DNA from: Verrucomicrobiales bacterium
GTDB taxonomy: Bacteria > Verrucomicrobiota > Verrucomicrobiia > Limisphaerales > CAIMTB01
Assembly: GCA_016795425.1 (NCBI GenBank)
Contig: JAEUHG010000282.1
Location: forward strand, 35,462 to 99,461
Direction: 5' to 3'
Length of the DNA: 64,000 bases
A model generated the notes under the pieces. That model was not told the DNA's origin, ran no database searches, and worked only from the letters and a program-made list of their open reading frames with translations. The translations under genes were made by a program, and so were the position numbers. This document shows, piece by piece, positions 8,790-17,307 of this stretch (position 1 is the stretch's first letter; each line of letters begins with the position of its first letter).

Positions 8790-10424
8790 TCAAGGCTTCG
8801 CCCCCGCAGGCGTCGAGTGCCCCGGTGAGCCAACCTCCACCGGCAACTCATAGCACACCACCTCGCGATCATTCCGGGCGAGCAGGTACCGACCGGCAAC
8901 GGTCGGGTAATTCCACGTCTTGCTCGATAGCGCCGGCACCCGCCCCAATTCACGGAATCCATACGGCTTCGCCTCAACCAAGATCACCGGGCCGGGTTCG
9001 CTTTGCACGACCACTAGATCATCAATCACCAAACTCTGCCCCGATCCATAGCGCCCATCCTTCCACTTCCTCTCGCCATTTCCCACCGCAACGCAAGCCA
9101 ACAAGCCGTCATCCAACCCATAGAAATGCCCTTCGCGCACAGCCACGCTGTTGAACTGCGCCTTCATCCGCGAATTTTTCCATAGAGACGCCAATCTCCA
9201 TTTTCCATCCGCGTCCAAGGAAGCCTGGAACATCTCACAACCCATGCCGTAGCCGGCCGTCACAAAGACCCGGTCGCCTTCGATCACCACCGGCTGCGCC
9301 GCCTTGGGAGGTTTGTCGTTGCCCCACCGATGGTCCAACAACACCTCGCCCGTCTTTGGATCGTGGATCGTCAAGGTCGCGGCGTTGAACGAAAGTAAGA
9401 CGCTCCTGCCGAGCAGTGTGGCAAGGACGGGCGACGAATAGCTCGCCCGGTCTGTCCCCGCCTTCCACTGCAATTCGCCATCAGACCTGCGATACGCCAG
9501 AACGGTCGGCCCCTGGCTATCGCCTCCCGTCACCACGACGTCATCCTCGGTCAAAAGCGGCGAGGCACTGGTCCCCCACTCAAGGTTCTTGATTTGGTGG
9601 TCGGAAAGCACCCCTCTCGCCCAAATCTTGGCCCCGGTGCGCGCGTCCAAACATGCCAGGTGCCCGTTGGCGCCGTACGCATAAACCCGGCCTCGATCCA
9701 CCGTCGGCGTCGCATGCGGACCTTCTCCCGCCTGCCATTGTGCAAACCGATCCGGATTAGCATACGACCAGAGCACCCGACCCGTCAGGAGTTCGTAGGC
9801 CGTGACACATTCACTGTCTCCTCGCTGTTCCTGGGTGTACGCGCGGCCACCCACCACAGCGAAGGCCGACCAACCGGCGCCGATCGCCTGCCGCCACAAT
9901 TCGCGAGGCGGATTTGCCACCCAATCGCGCGCCAAACCAACTCCGGCAACCGCGCCATCGCGGTTCGGACCAAGAAACTGCGGGAAATCTCGAACCCCAT
10001 TGGGTGTCGGCACATCCACAACGGACGATGGCAAGCCGACGACCGGCCCAGACGGAACTGACGTCGGACTTTCCGTCCATCGCCAAACCAATCGTGGCAA
10101 ACCGCGCCCATCGACGGTCCCATCTACGCGCACCATTTGTCGTCCCCCCACCACCACGAGCGCCAGCACCGCGACGGTGATAAGCCGAACACGCCACCGA
10201 AACCGGCTCAGCAGAACGAACCAGAGCAGGATCAGAATCAGTCCCAACAGACCCGCCGCCAAAGAAAGCCAGATTTGGATGTTCCGATCCAGATCCGGTC
10301 GCGCCAAGACCCAACCAATGCCCGCCGTAACGAGGAGCACCACACCGATTGGAATCCAATAGCGATGCCCGCGTGCAGCCGGTGAATCCGCTTCAAGACC
10401 CATGCCCGTTTCCTGGTTCGCCAT
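8790..10424 (-). CDS. Membrane-anchored PQQ-type beta-propeller protein
   Basis: A 544-residue protein with three N-terminal membrane segments (about 17-38, 45-68, 75-95) followed by an outside eight-bladed-type propeller related to BamB and PQQ-dependent dehydrogenases. Blades show repeated tryptophan patterns such as GRVLWSYANPDR, ACLDARTGAKIWARGV and GELQWKAGTDRASYSSPVL. I chose the ATG giving MANQETGMGLEA; it lies 19 bp after the ygiQ stop, so the two genes are probably cotranscribed. No catalytic Ca/PQQ ligands of a true dehydrogenase were recognised, so a scaffold or sensor role is as likely as enzymatic activity. Confidence 0.8.
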   Translation of the reverse strand: MANQETGMGLEADSPAARGHRYWIPIGVVLLVTAGIGWVLARPDLDRNIQIWLSLAAGLLGLILILLWFVLLSRFRWRVRLITVAVLALVVVGGRQMVRVDGTVDGRGLPRLVWRWTESPTSVPSGPVVGLPSSVVDVPTPNGVRDFPQFLGPNRDGAVAGVGLARDWVANPPRELWRQAIGAGWSAFAVVGGRAYTQEQRGDSECVTAYELLTGRVLWSYANPDRFAQWQAGEGPHATPTVDRGRVYAYGANGHLACLDARTGAKIWARGVLSDHQIKNLEWGTSASPLLTEDDVVVTGGDSQGPTVLAYRRSDGELQWKAGTDRASYSSPVLATLLGRSVLLSFNAATLTIHDPKTGEVLLDHRWGNDKPPKAAQPVVIEGDRVFVTAGYGMGCEMFQASLDADGKWRLASLWKNSRMKAQFNSVAVREGHFYGLDDGLLACVAVGNGERKWKDGRYGSGQSLVIDDLVVVQSEPGPVILVEAKPYGFRELGRVPALSSKTWNYPTVAGRYLLARNDREVVCYELPVEVGSPGHSTPAGAKP

Positions 10425-10443
10425 GATACTTCCCCGTCTTGCG

Positions 10444-12219
10444 TCAATCGACGCGATCCACCGACTCCTCCCATTTGCTCTTGGGTCGAGGATCCTGGTT
10501 TGGCCGCAACATCCGCTTCTGCCGTTCCCGATCGCCGGCATTCCGCACCACCGGAATCGGCTGCTCGGTGTTGATATCCAGACCCGTCACATACATGGCG
10601 GCAGATCCCGTCATTGGGAGCGGAATAAAGTCCTGCACCTGCTGCAGGTTCCAGTTCTCCTTCTTCAGGAACTGTTCCACCGCCCCCATCTCCTTCTCGG
10701 TACACCCGGGAAAACTCGAGATGAAGTAAGGCACCAGATACTGCTCCTTGCCCGCCGCCTCGCTCATCTCGTGGAACTTCTCCATGAACGCGGGAAAATC
10801 CCCCGCCGGCTTTCGCATGCGCCTCAGCACCTCCGGATGCATGTGCTCGGGCGCCACCTTCATATGACCCGAAACATGATTCTGCACCAATTCCTTCATG
10901 TATTCCGGGGTTCGCAATGCCACGTCCATGCGGATCCCCGACTGCACGAACACGTGCTTCACACCCGGCTGTGAGCGGGCGCCGCGCAAAAGGTCCAACC
11001 CCTTCTGCTCGTCGATTCCGAAAAATGGACAAATGCTCGGCCAGAGGCAGCTGGGGCGATGACAACTCTTGCATGGATCGACGTGCCCATTCTGGGCCCC
11101 ATAAAGATTCGCCGTCGGACCGCCCAAATCCGACACCGTACCACGAAAGGTCTCACTCTCCGTCAGTCGCCGAATCTCCTTCAGCACCGAATCAACACTG
11201 CGGCTCGAAAGAAACTTGCCTTGGTGAAATCCGAGACCGCAAAAGGTGCAGCCTCCGGGACAGCCCCGCGACACGATGATCGAGTCTTTGATGGTCGCAA
11301 ACCCGGGGATCTTTCCCCGATAGGATGGGTGGGGAGCGCGCATGAACGGCAGCTCGTACAGCGCGTCGAGGTCAGCACCGTCCACTGGGAATGCCGGTGG
11401 CTCCTGGAAAACCGCGCGGTTGCCGTGCATCTGTACCAACCGCTTGCCGCAATAAGGCGTCTGCTGCGCCTCCACCACCTTGGTCAGTCGCAAAAGCAAC
11501 TTCTTGTCCCGCTGCAGATCCTCCCATGAAGGCAGAACGATGCAGCCCGTGAAATCCACGGCGGCCGTTGCTTTCGCACCGAGAAACAATGCCGTACCCC
11601 GGATGCCACCGAGATCCCGATTCCCCCCTTTCAAGCGCGACGCGATTTCTCGTACGGCCACCTCGCCCATCCCGTACACCAGGATATCCGCCTTGGCATC
11701 CGCCATGATCGACGGCTTCAACTTATCTTCCCAATAATCGTAATGAACCACCCGACGCATACTGGCTTCCATGCCACCCAAAACCACCGGCACGCCGGGG
11801 AACGCCTGACGGCACATTTGCGAATACACCACTGCGGCATGGTTCGGGCGCTTTCCAGGAGCCCCATCCTCGCTATAGACGTCTTCCTTTCGCTTGTGAC
11901 GTGCCGCCGTGTAATTGGACAACATCGAATCCAAATTCCCGGCCGTGACGCCACAAAACAGCTTCGGGGTACCCATCCCTTGAATGGACGAGATCTGGGT
12001 CCAATCCGGCTGCGCGATGATTCCCACCCGGAGGCCCTCGGCCTGCAGCACCCGACCAATCATCGCTGCGCCAAAAGATGGATGATCGACATAGGCATCC
12101 CCGGTGATGATCAACACATCGAGGACATCCCAACCAAGTTGATCCATTTCCGCCCGTGACATGGGCAGGAACCCGGAAGGTTGGGCTAACGCGTCGTTGC
12201 TGCGGTTTGTGGCGGCCAT
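10444..12219 (-). CDS. ygiQ: YgiQ-family radical SAM protein
   Basis: A 591-residue B12-/radical-SAM-superfamily protein of the YgiQ (UPF0313) family. The N-terminal region (about 1-280) has GWDVLDVLIITGDAYVDHPS and VPVVLGGMEASMRRVVHYDY. The radical SAM core begins near residue 300 with the cluster motif CxxxCxxC in SRGCPGGCTFCG. The C-terminal region has the family-specific QVQDFIPLPMT. The reaction is not established for this family. The start is the ATG at 12219, with a TTG immediately before it as an alternative. It is the first gene of a two-gene unit with the propeller gene. Confidence 0.92.
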   Translation of the reverse strand: MAATNRSNDALAQPSGFLPMSRAEMDQLGWDVLDVLIITGDAYVDHPSFGAAMIGRVLQAEGLRVGIIAQPDWTQISSIQGMGTPKLFCGVTAGNLDSMLSNYTAARHKRKEDVYSEDGAPGKRPNHAAVVYSQMCRQAFPGVPVVLGGMEASMRRVVHYDYWEDKLKPSIMADAKADILVYGMGEVAVREIASRLKGGNRDLGGIRGTALFLGAKATAAVDFTGCIVLPSWEDLQRDKKLLLRLTKVVEAQQTPYCGKRLVQMHGNRAVFQEPPAFPVDGADLDALYELPFMRAPHPSYRGKIPGFATIKDSIIVSRGCPGGCTFCGLGFHQGKFLSSRSVDSVLKEIRRLTESETFRGTVSDLGGPTANLYGAQNGHVDPCKSCHRPSCLWPSICPFFGIDEQKGLDLLRGARSQPGVKHVFVQSGIRMDVALRTPEYMKELVQNHVSGHMKVAPEHMHPEVLRRMRKPAGDFPAFMEKFHEMSEAAGKEQYLVPYFISSFPGCTEKEMGAVEQFLKKENWNLQQVQDFIPLPMTGSAAMYVTGLDINTEQPIPVVRNAGDRERQKRMLRPNQDPRPKSKWEESVDRVD

Positions 12220-12273
12220 CAAAGCGCGTCAAGAATGGACCAGGACGCGGTTGACCGCAAACCAGGGGTTAAG

Positions 12274-12386
12274 CTAGCCCGGAGGTTCTACCGCCCGGGG
12301 CGGCCGGTAGGATCGACCGCCCCGGGGACACACGGATGAATGGCGCGGTCCGTGCTCGGTGTTGCTGACGAAACCTTCCGGGCTAG
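12274..12386. repeat. REP-like imperfect palindrome, copy 1 (113 bp)
   Basis: The outer arms are ctagcccggaggtt (12274-12287) and aaccttccgggctag (12372-12386), which pair with a single inserted base. Inside is a second inverted repeat, ggggcgg (12297-12303) with ccgcccc (12317-12323). The element starts 55 bp upstream of the ygiQ start codon. A related element of the same length occurs at 39893-40005, with matching left end (ctagcccgg) and a shared tgacgaa just inside the right arm. This supports a dispersed element rather than a chance hairpin. Confidence 0.6.
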
Positions 12387-12720
12387 TTCCAATGCGATCC
12401 GGCCGGCCGTGTGCGTGGACGCGCGCCCTGCGCCATTGAGCATGGCCGCCGCTTCCTTGGAAGGGCGGGCAATGCTCCGTCCCAACGCCGAACCCAACCT
12501 GCGCCATGGTTCGGCGGGGGTTGGTGCACCCCGGTCCGGTAGGGTGGCAAATGACAGGCGAGCAACCCCATCTGAGCGATCATTTCCTTCGCTGAACCCG
12601 TTGCCTGGCTGTCGGCCATCGTACGTCTCGGATCCTTCATCGTAAGTAAGTACACGGGCCAACGCCCCCGATCTTTCAGCCTATTTCGCCGCTCCAATCC
12701 AGCCTGTCTGGTCCGGTATT

Positions 12721-12835
12721 CGCGGACCAACACCGTGCCCTCCACCCCCCTCGGATCCCAAGCGATTCCACCAGTTCAAATGGTGTGGCCCTCAGTTTGG
12801 ACACTTGTTTGGCAAATCGGACCCCTGAGCCTGGC
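12721..12835. repeat. 115-bp direct repeat, copy 1
   Basis: It begins cgcggaccaacaccgtgccc and ends near acccctgagcctggc. Over its length it matches 12937-13052 with a handful of substitutions, almost all in the last 35 bases, plus a one-base difference in a C-run (6 here, 7 in copy 2). A more diverged half-unit sharing atggtgtggccc and tttggc/cttggc lies between the two at about 12869-12906. On the minus strand the repeat reads as an open frame (LRATPFELVESLGIRGG), but the C-run length difference shifts the frame between copies. Confidence 0.8.
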
Positions 12836-12936
12836 ACCAAGTATCGCCATCCCATGCGATGCCATCCCAGATGGTGTGGCCCGCTGTCTGGACCCACCCT
12901 TGGCCTCCATCACTAACCTGCCTGGCAAAGGGATGC

Positions 12937-13052
12937 CGCGGACCAACACCGTGCCCTCCACCCCCCCTCGGATCCCAAGCGATTCCACCAGTTCAAATGG
13001 TGTGGCCCTCAGTTTGGACGCTAGTTTGGCAGATCGGGCACCTGAGCCTCGC
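12937..13052. repeat. 115-bp direct repeat, copy 2
   Basis: The second copy of the repeat at 12721-12835, 216 bp downstream, with one extra C in the homopolymer run. The first 85 bases are otherwise identical to copy 1, which implies either recent duplication or ongoing homogenisation. No flanking target-site duplication or terminal inverted repeat was found, so it is not classed as a mobile element. Confidence 0.8.
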
Positions 13053-13165
13053 CCTTATAGAGTGGGAATCCTGAAACCACGCGCCGAGGTTGCGAGACCA
13101 GACCTGCCTCCTTGTCGTTGGGCTCGCCAAAGGTGCCGGGCTGGGGAACGCTCCGTCTTCATCCC

Positions 13166-14695
13166 ATGTCCATGCCCGTGAAACTCATCCGAATTCCCAG
13201 CCTAAAGTCGGCGGCGGAGTTTCAGGCCCAAGTCGCCGGCCTGGAGATCCAGCTACCCTGCGACCCATCCATCCTCACGGAAGTTGAATCGCCACTGAGC
13301 CGCGAAGTTAGCGATGTCCGAATTAATGGGAAAACCCTCTTCAATCGGTGGGTCGTCCATCCCATGGAAGGATGGGACGCGGATACCAAGGGACGCCCCA
13401 CGGAGGACGTCCATCGCCGTTGGCAACGCTTCGGCGAGAGCGGCGCCTGCCTTATCTTTGGCGGCGAAGCCATGGCCGTCCGTGCCGATGGTCGCGCCAA
13501 CCCTAACCAACTCATCCTTTCGTCGGCGAACGCCAGCGAACTCGCTCGCCTGCGCGAGGGTCTGGTGAAAGCACACCACAACCGTCATGGGTCCTCGCAA
13601 ACTCCAGTCATCGGGTTTCAACTCACCCACTCGGGGAGGTTTTGTCGACCCAACGATAAAAAGCGCTTCGAGCCACGTGTAGGGTTTCGACATCCGCTGC
13701 TGGACGCTCGATTTGGCGTCACTCAGGACGACCAGGTCTTCACCGACAACGAGCTCGACGATCTCATCGGGGATTTCGTCCGCGCCGCCCGAGTCGCCTG
13801 GGATGCCGGAGCCGATTTCGTCGATATCAAGCATTGCCACGGATACCTGCTTCACGAACTTCTCGGTGCCCACCACCGCCCTGGCCGCTATGGGGGCTCG
13901 TTCGAGAATCGGACCCGAATGCTTCGCGAGATTGCGGCGGGCATACGGGCTGATGGCAACCCCATCGAGTTGGGTGTCCGCCTAAGTGCCTTCGACTTCG
14001 TGCCTTTCGTTCCGGACCCGGCACAGTCCCAGCCGGGTCGGCCCGGTCCAGGCATTCCGGCACCCCACAGTGATTGCCTGCCGTATCGGTATGCTTTCGG
14101 GGTCCGGGAGGATCATCCCATCGACTACGACCTCGCCGAGCCCTGTCAGTTCGTTGATTTGTGCGCCTCGCTCGGGATTAAGCTGCTGAACCTCAGTGCG
14201 GGTTCGCCGTATTACAACCCACATATCCAACGTCCTGCCGCGTACCCACCCAGCGACGGCTATCAACCGCCCGAGGATCCTCTGGTGGGAGTCGCGCGTC
14301 AGCTGAAAGCCACGCGTTTCCTTCGACAGCATCTGCAGCGGACCGACGACGGTGCCGACGGCGGTCGTAGAACCGGAGGTCCGCCTCCGGTGGTGATCGG
14401 AACCGGCTATTCCTACCTCCAGGAGTTCCTGCCTCACGTTGCCCAAGCCGCGGTGCGCGAAGGCTGGACGGACATGGTCGGACTTGGACGGATGATCCTC
14501 AGTTACCCGGAGCTCCCTTCCGACTCCTTGAAGAAGGGCTCGCTGGCGACGCGCCTGATTTGCCGCACCTTCAGCGACTGCACCACCGCGCCACGCAATG
14601 GGCTGCCGAGCGGTTGCTACCCGCTTGATGAAGCCTACAAACGGCGTCCGGAGGCCAAACTGCTGAGGGATCTCAAGCGCGCGTCCATCCCGTGA
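13166..14695 (+). CDS. NADH:flavin oxidoreductase (Old Yellow Enzyme family)
   Basis: A 509-residue FMN-dependent oxidoreductase with a TIM-barrel fold. The FMN/substrate region shows NRWVVHPMEGWDAD, VIGFQLTHSGRF and DFVDIKHCHGYLLHELLGAH followed by RYGGSFENRTRM. Later come NLSAGSPYYNPH and DMVGLGRMILSYPELPSD of the phosphate-binding end. It stops soon after the barrel, with a tail carrying three cysteines (CRTFSDC then SGCYPL). I chose the ATG giving MSMPVKLIRIP; another ATG lies two codons later. The substrate is unknown. The stop overlaps the GTG start of an amino-acid permease (GTGA), so the two are translationally coupled. Confidence 0.88.
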   Translation: MSMPVKLIRIPSLKSAAEFQAQVAGLEIQLPCDPSILTEVESPLSREVSDVRINGKTLFNRWVVHPMEGWDADTKGRPTEDVHRRWQRFGESGACLIFGGEAMAVRADGRANPNQLILSSANASELARLREGLVKAHHNRHGSSQTPVIGFQLTHSGRFCRPNDKKRFEPRVGFRHPLLDARFGVTQDDQVFTDNELDDLIGDFVRAARVAWDAGADFVDIKHCHGYLLHELLGAHHRPGRYGGSFENRTRMLREIAAGIRADGNPIELGVRLSAFDFVPFVPDPAQSQPGRPGPGIPAPHSDCLPYRYAFGVREDHPIDYDLAEPCQFVDLCASLGIKLLNLSAGSPYYNPHIQRPAAYPPSDGYQPPEDPLVGVARQLKATRFLRQHLQRTDDGADGGRRTGGPPPVVIGTGYSYLQEFLPHVAQAAVREGWTDMVGLGRMILSYPELPSDSLKKGSLATRLICRTFSDCTTAPRNGLPSGCYPLDEAYKRRPEAKLLRDLKRASIP

Positions 14696-16050
14696 GCGTG
14701 CCCCTTCCCACCGACCCCGGGCCGACCGGCGGAGGGCGATTGAGCCGTCGCCTGGGATTGTTCGACGCCACCACCGCTGTGATCGGCGGAATTGTAGGGG
14801 CAGGTATCTTCCTGAATCCGTCGGTGGTCGCCCGGCTGGTACCGGCTCCCTGGGCCATTCTTTCGGCCTGGATACTCGGTGGATTCATTGCACTTGCTGG
14901 CGCGTGGATCTACGCGGAACTCGGGTCTGAACGGCCGGCACCGGGCGGTCAGTACGCCTATTTTCGCGACGCCTTTCATCCCTGTGTCGCCTTCCTGTAC
15001 GGGTGGGGGCTGCTGTGGGTGATCCAAAGCGGCGGCATGGCGGCCGTTGGCGTCACGTTCGCGAAGTACTTCGCGGGAATGCTGGGTTGGTCAAGCGACC
15101 CACGTCTGCTTGCCGCCGGGGCGATACTGTTTCTCACGTTGGTGAATTGCTGGGGAGTGCGAGCCGGCGCCTCCACCCAAAGTTTCTTTACGGTGCTGAA
15201 AGCGGTAGCGATCGCCGGGTTGATTGTCTGCGGTTTGTTCCTGACCGGGCCTGCGTCCGCGACGACAGTCGAATCGGTCGGCCTGACGCAACCGATGGGG
15301 ATGGCTGACTTCATGTCGGCGATGGTGCCGGTGTTGTTTGCCTATGGAGGATGGCAGACCGCCTGTTTCCTGGCCGGTGAGATCCGCGAACCCGAACGCA
15401 ATCTCCCTCGCGCATTGGTTTTGGGCATCGCGGTGGTGATCACGCTCTATCTCGCCACCAACGCTGCTTGCCTGCGTTCCCTTGGAGCCTCGGGTCTTGC
15501 CGCCACGAACACGCCGGCATCCGAAGTGATGCGCCGGGCCTTGGGTGAACCCGGCGCGCAATGGATCGCGGCGGGAATCGTCGTCTCGACATTTGGCTTT
15601 CTCAGCCAAGGCATGCTGACGACACCGCGGGTGTACTACGCGATGGCCCAGGACGGCGTCTTTTTTTCAGCACTCGGCCGGGTCCACCCTGGTTCCCAAG
15701 CGCCTATTGCCGCCATCATACTGCAGGGCGTCGTCGCCTCCATCGTGGCATTCTCCGGCAGCTACGAGACCATTTTGAATTACGTGGTCTCGGTCGACTT
15801 CATCTTTTACGGGCTGGCTGGAATCTGCGTTTTCGTGTTCCGCCATCGTGACGGAAAACGTCCGCGGTTCCAGGTTCCCGGACACCCTTGGACCACGCTG
15901 GGCTTCAGCGGTGTCTGCTGGTGGGTGGTTGCGAACCTAGTGGTTCAGAACCCTGCGGATGCGTTGAAGGGATTGTTCATCCTCGCCCTTGGAGCACCGG
16001 TCTACTGGTTCTGGAGTCGACCCAGTCGACGTCGGAACCCGGTCGGCTAA
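14692..16050 (+). CDS. APC-family amino-acid permease
   Basis: A 452-residue inner-membrane transporter with about 12 hydrophobic segments. The N-terminal helix carries the APC substrate-binding signature VIGGIVGAGIFLNPS, and GGQYAYFRDAFHP follows helix 2. The middle shows FAYGGWQTACFLAGEIREPE, conserved in LAT/APC carriers. The start is a GTG overlapping the stop of the oxidoreductase gene; there is no separate ribosome-binding site, consistent with coupling. Amino-acid import or exchange is likely, specificity unknown. It ends 18 bp before the convergent DUF4340 gene. Confidence 0.88.
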   Translation: MSVPLPTDPGPTGGGRLSRRLGLFDATTAVIGGIVGAGIFLNPSVVARLVPAPWAILSAWILGGFIALAGAWIYAELGSERPAPGGQYAYFRDAFHPCVAFLYGWGLLWVIQSGGMAAVGVTFAKYFAGMLGWSSDPRLLAAGAILFLTLVNCWGVRAGASTQSFFTVLKAVAIAGLIVCGLFLTGPASATTVESVGLTQPMGMADFMSAMVPVLFAYGGWQTACFLAGEIREPERNLPRALVLGIAVVITLYLATNAACLRSLGASGLAATNTPASEVMRRALGEPGAQWIAAGIVVSTFGFLSQGMLTTPRVYYAMAQDGVFFSALGRVHPGSQAPIAAIILQGVVASIVAFSGSYETILNYVVSVDFIFYGLAGICVFVFRHRDGKRPRFQVPGHPWTTLGFSGVCWWVVANLVVQNPADALKGLFILALGAPVYWFWSRPSRRRNPVG

Positions 16051-16068
16051 CACCAAACGGAGCGGCCG

Positions 16069-17307
16069 TTAATTCGGCGGCGCGAGCGGCGACACAGGTT
16101 CCAGACCACCCGTGGGCGGCAGCGGTGGCGGAACGATCTCAGCAGGCGTGCCATTGGGGGCAGAGGCATCAGCCTTCTTTTCGGCCATGAGTGCACTGCG
16201 ATCCTTGAGCACGGAATCGACGGTCCACTTGGAGACTTTGAACACCCAGCCCCCAAGGGCCTGCTCCTTTTTCAGTTTCTCCTTCAATTTGTCCTGGGCC
16301 TCTTTCCAGGCCTTCTCGTTCTTTTCCTTGTCCTCCGCCTTTTCATCTGCGGCGGCGGCTCGCTCTTTGGGCAGATCCGCTGAAGCAGCAACCGTGAGGA
16401 AGAACGATTCAGCATCAGGCTGTGTTCCAACCTGAAGCTCGTAGCGGAAGCCCTCAAAGGTTTCCAGGGCGATCGTGGTGGGATGCGCGAACGCCGTCTT
16501 CACAGCGTCGGCATCCTTGGAGTAGACGTCATTGAAAGAAGGCGAAGAGAAGGCCCAGTTGAAGCTGCTCAACTTACCTTTGTCCAAATCCTCGGTGTCC
16601 TTCTTGTCGGTCAACGACCAATCCCCCGACTCATTCGTGCGCACCAGACTCCAGGACTGGGCGGCGTTGGTGGAGGCGAGAGAAACCGTCTTGAGCTTCT
16701 CAACCTTGAAGAAGTCCTTGTTCAACCAGGATTCGGGCTTGGGTTCGACATCGCTGAACGTCTCACTGACAACGAACACCGTTTCTTTGTTGTCGGGAAG
16801 CGCGACCCACCGTCCGACGGGGAATCCGCCAAATTGACCGCCCGAATCGCGCATTTGCTTTTTGCCGAGCAACACCGACCGAATCGTCTTGCCGTCTTTG
16901 CCCTTGAGATCGACGAGGACGGCGGTGTTGGTGCCGGCGTCCTTGGCGTCGGGAGCCGCCAATTCGAGTCGGGACCACTGGGACACGCCGACCTTTTGGC
17001 TTTGGACCGGCTTGAGTTCCCAGAGTTTTCGGACCAATTCGGAGATTTCACCGAAGGCGGCGGGATAGTTGGACCGTTCTTTCACGACCCAAGGTTGATC
17101 GGTCGTTTTCGAAAGGTTCACCTCGGCGTCGCGAGCCTTGATGGTGATCTGGGCGACGTCATTGGCAGGGAATTCTCCCAGCAGTTTCTCGCCGACCCCG
17201 GCATCCCGGGCGGAGAACTCCGCCTGCCGGTTTTGGTTGAAGTACAGGGCGAGGCCTCCGAGCAAGAGGCCCACGACCACGAGTAGGGTCAGTTGCTTGC
17301 GATTCAT
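16069..17307 (-). CDS. DUF4340 domain protein of the Gld-like ABC operon
   Basis: A 412-residue protein anchored by one N-terminal membrane helix (about 6-24, LLVVVGLLLGGLALYF) with the rest outside the membrane. The body fits DUF4340: ITIKARDAEVNLSKT, PWVVKERSNYPA, LLGKKQMRDSGGQFG and VFVVSETFSDVEPKPESW. A charged Lys/Glu-rich stretch (about 310-350) and a proline-rich C-terminus (PPPLPPTGG) follow. Its start overlaps the gldG stop by 4 bp. DUF4340 proteins are repeatedly found behind gldG in verrucomicrobial and planctomycete genomes, so it is probably an accessory subunit of this ABC complex; the function is unproven. Confidence 0.85.
   Translation of the reverse strand: MNRKQLTLLVVVGLLLGGLALYFNQNRQAEFSARDAGVGEKLLGEFPANDVAQITIKARDAEVNLSKTTDQPWVVKERSNYPAAFGEISELVRKLWELKPVQSQKVGVSQWSRLELAAPDAKDAGTNTAVLVDLKGKDGKTIRSVLLGKKQMRDSGGQFGGFPVGRWVALPDNKETVFVVSETFSDVEPKPESWLNKDFFKVEKLKTVSLASTNAAQSWSLVRTNESGDWSLTDKKDTEDLDKGKLSSFNWAFSSPSFNDVYSKDADAVKTAFAHPTTIALETFEGFRYELQVGTQPDAESFFLTVAASADLPKERAAAADEKAEDKEKNEKAWKEAQDKLKEKLKKEQALGGWVFKVSKWTVDSVLKDRSALMAEKKADASAPNGTPAEIVPPPLPPTGGLEPVSPLAPPN

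Larger units (their letters stand above)
12220..13165. other. Gene-free repeat-bearing region
   Basis: About 945 bp between divergent ygiQ and the flavin oxidoreductase gene, with no convincing coding frame. It holds, in order, a 113-bp imperfect palindrome (12274-12386), an unassigned stretch (12387-12720), and a pair of 115-bp direct repeats with a degenerate third unit between them (12721-13052). Several minus-strand frames of 70-125 codons are open here but look like by-products of high GC. Promoters for both flanking genes must lie here but no clear -35/-10 pair was found. Confidence 0.6.

Noticed and set aside
12288..12745. Overlapping minus-strand open frames of 120-124 codons inside the repeat region
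   Set aside because: They overlap each other in different phases, lack motifs and span the palindrome, so they are more likely non-coding.
12741..12835. Possible sigma-54 promoter (tggcac near 12832)
   Set aside because: The -24 half tggcac is present but no ttgc follows at the required spacing.
16056..16070. A hairpin aacgg-agcgg-ccgtt between the convergent permease and DUF4340 genes
   Set aside because: The stem is only 5 bp with no T-run, so it is not convincing as a bidirectional terminator.
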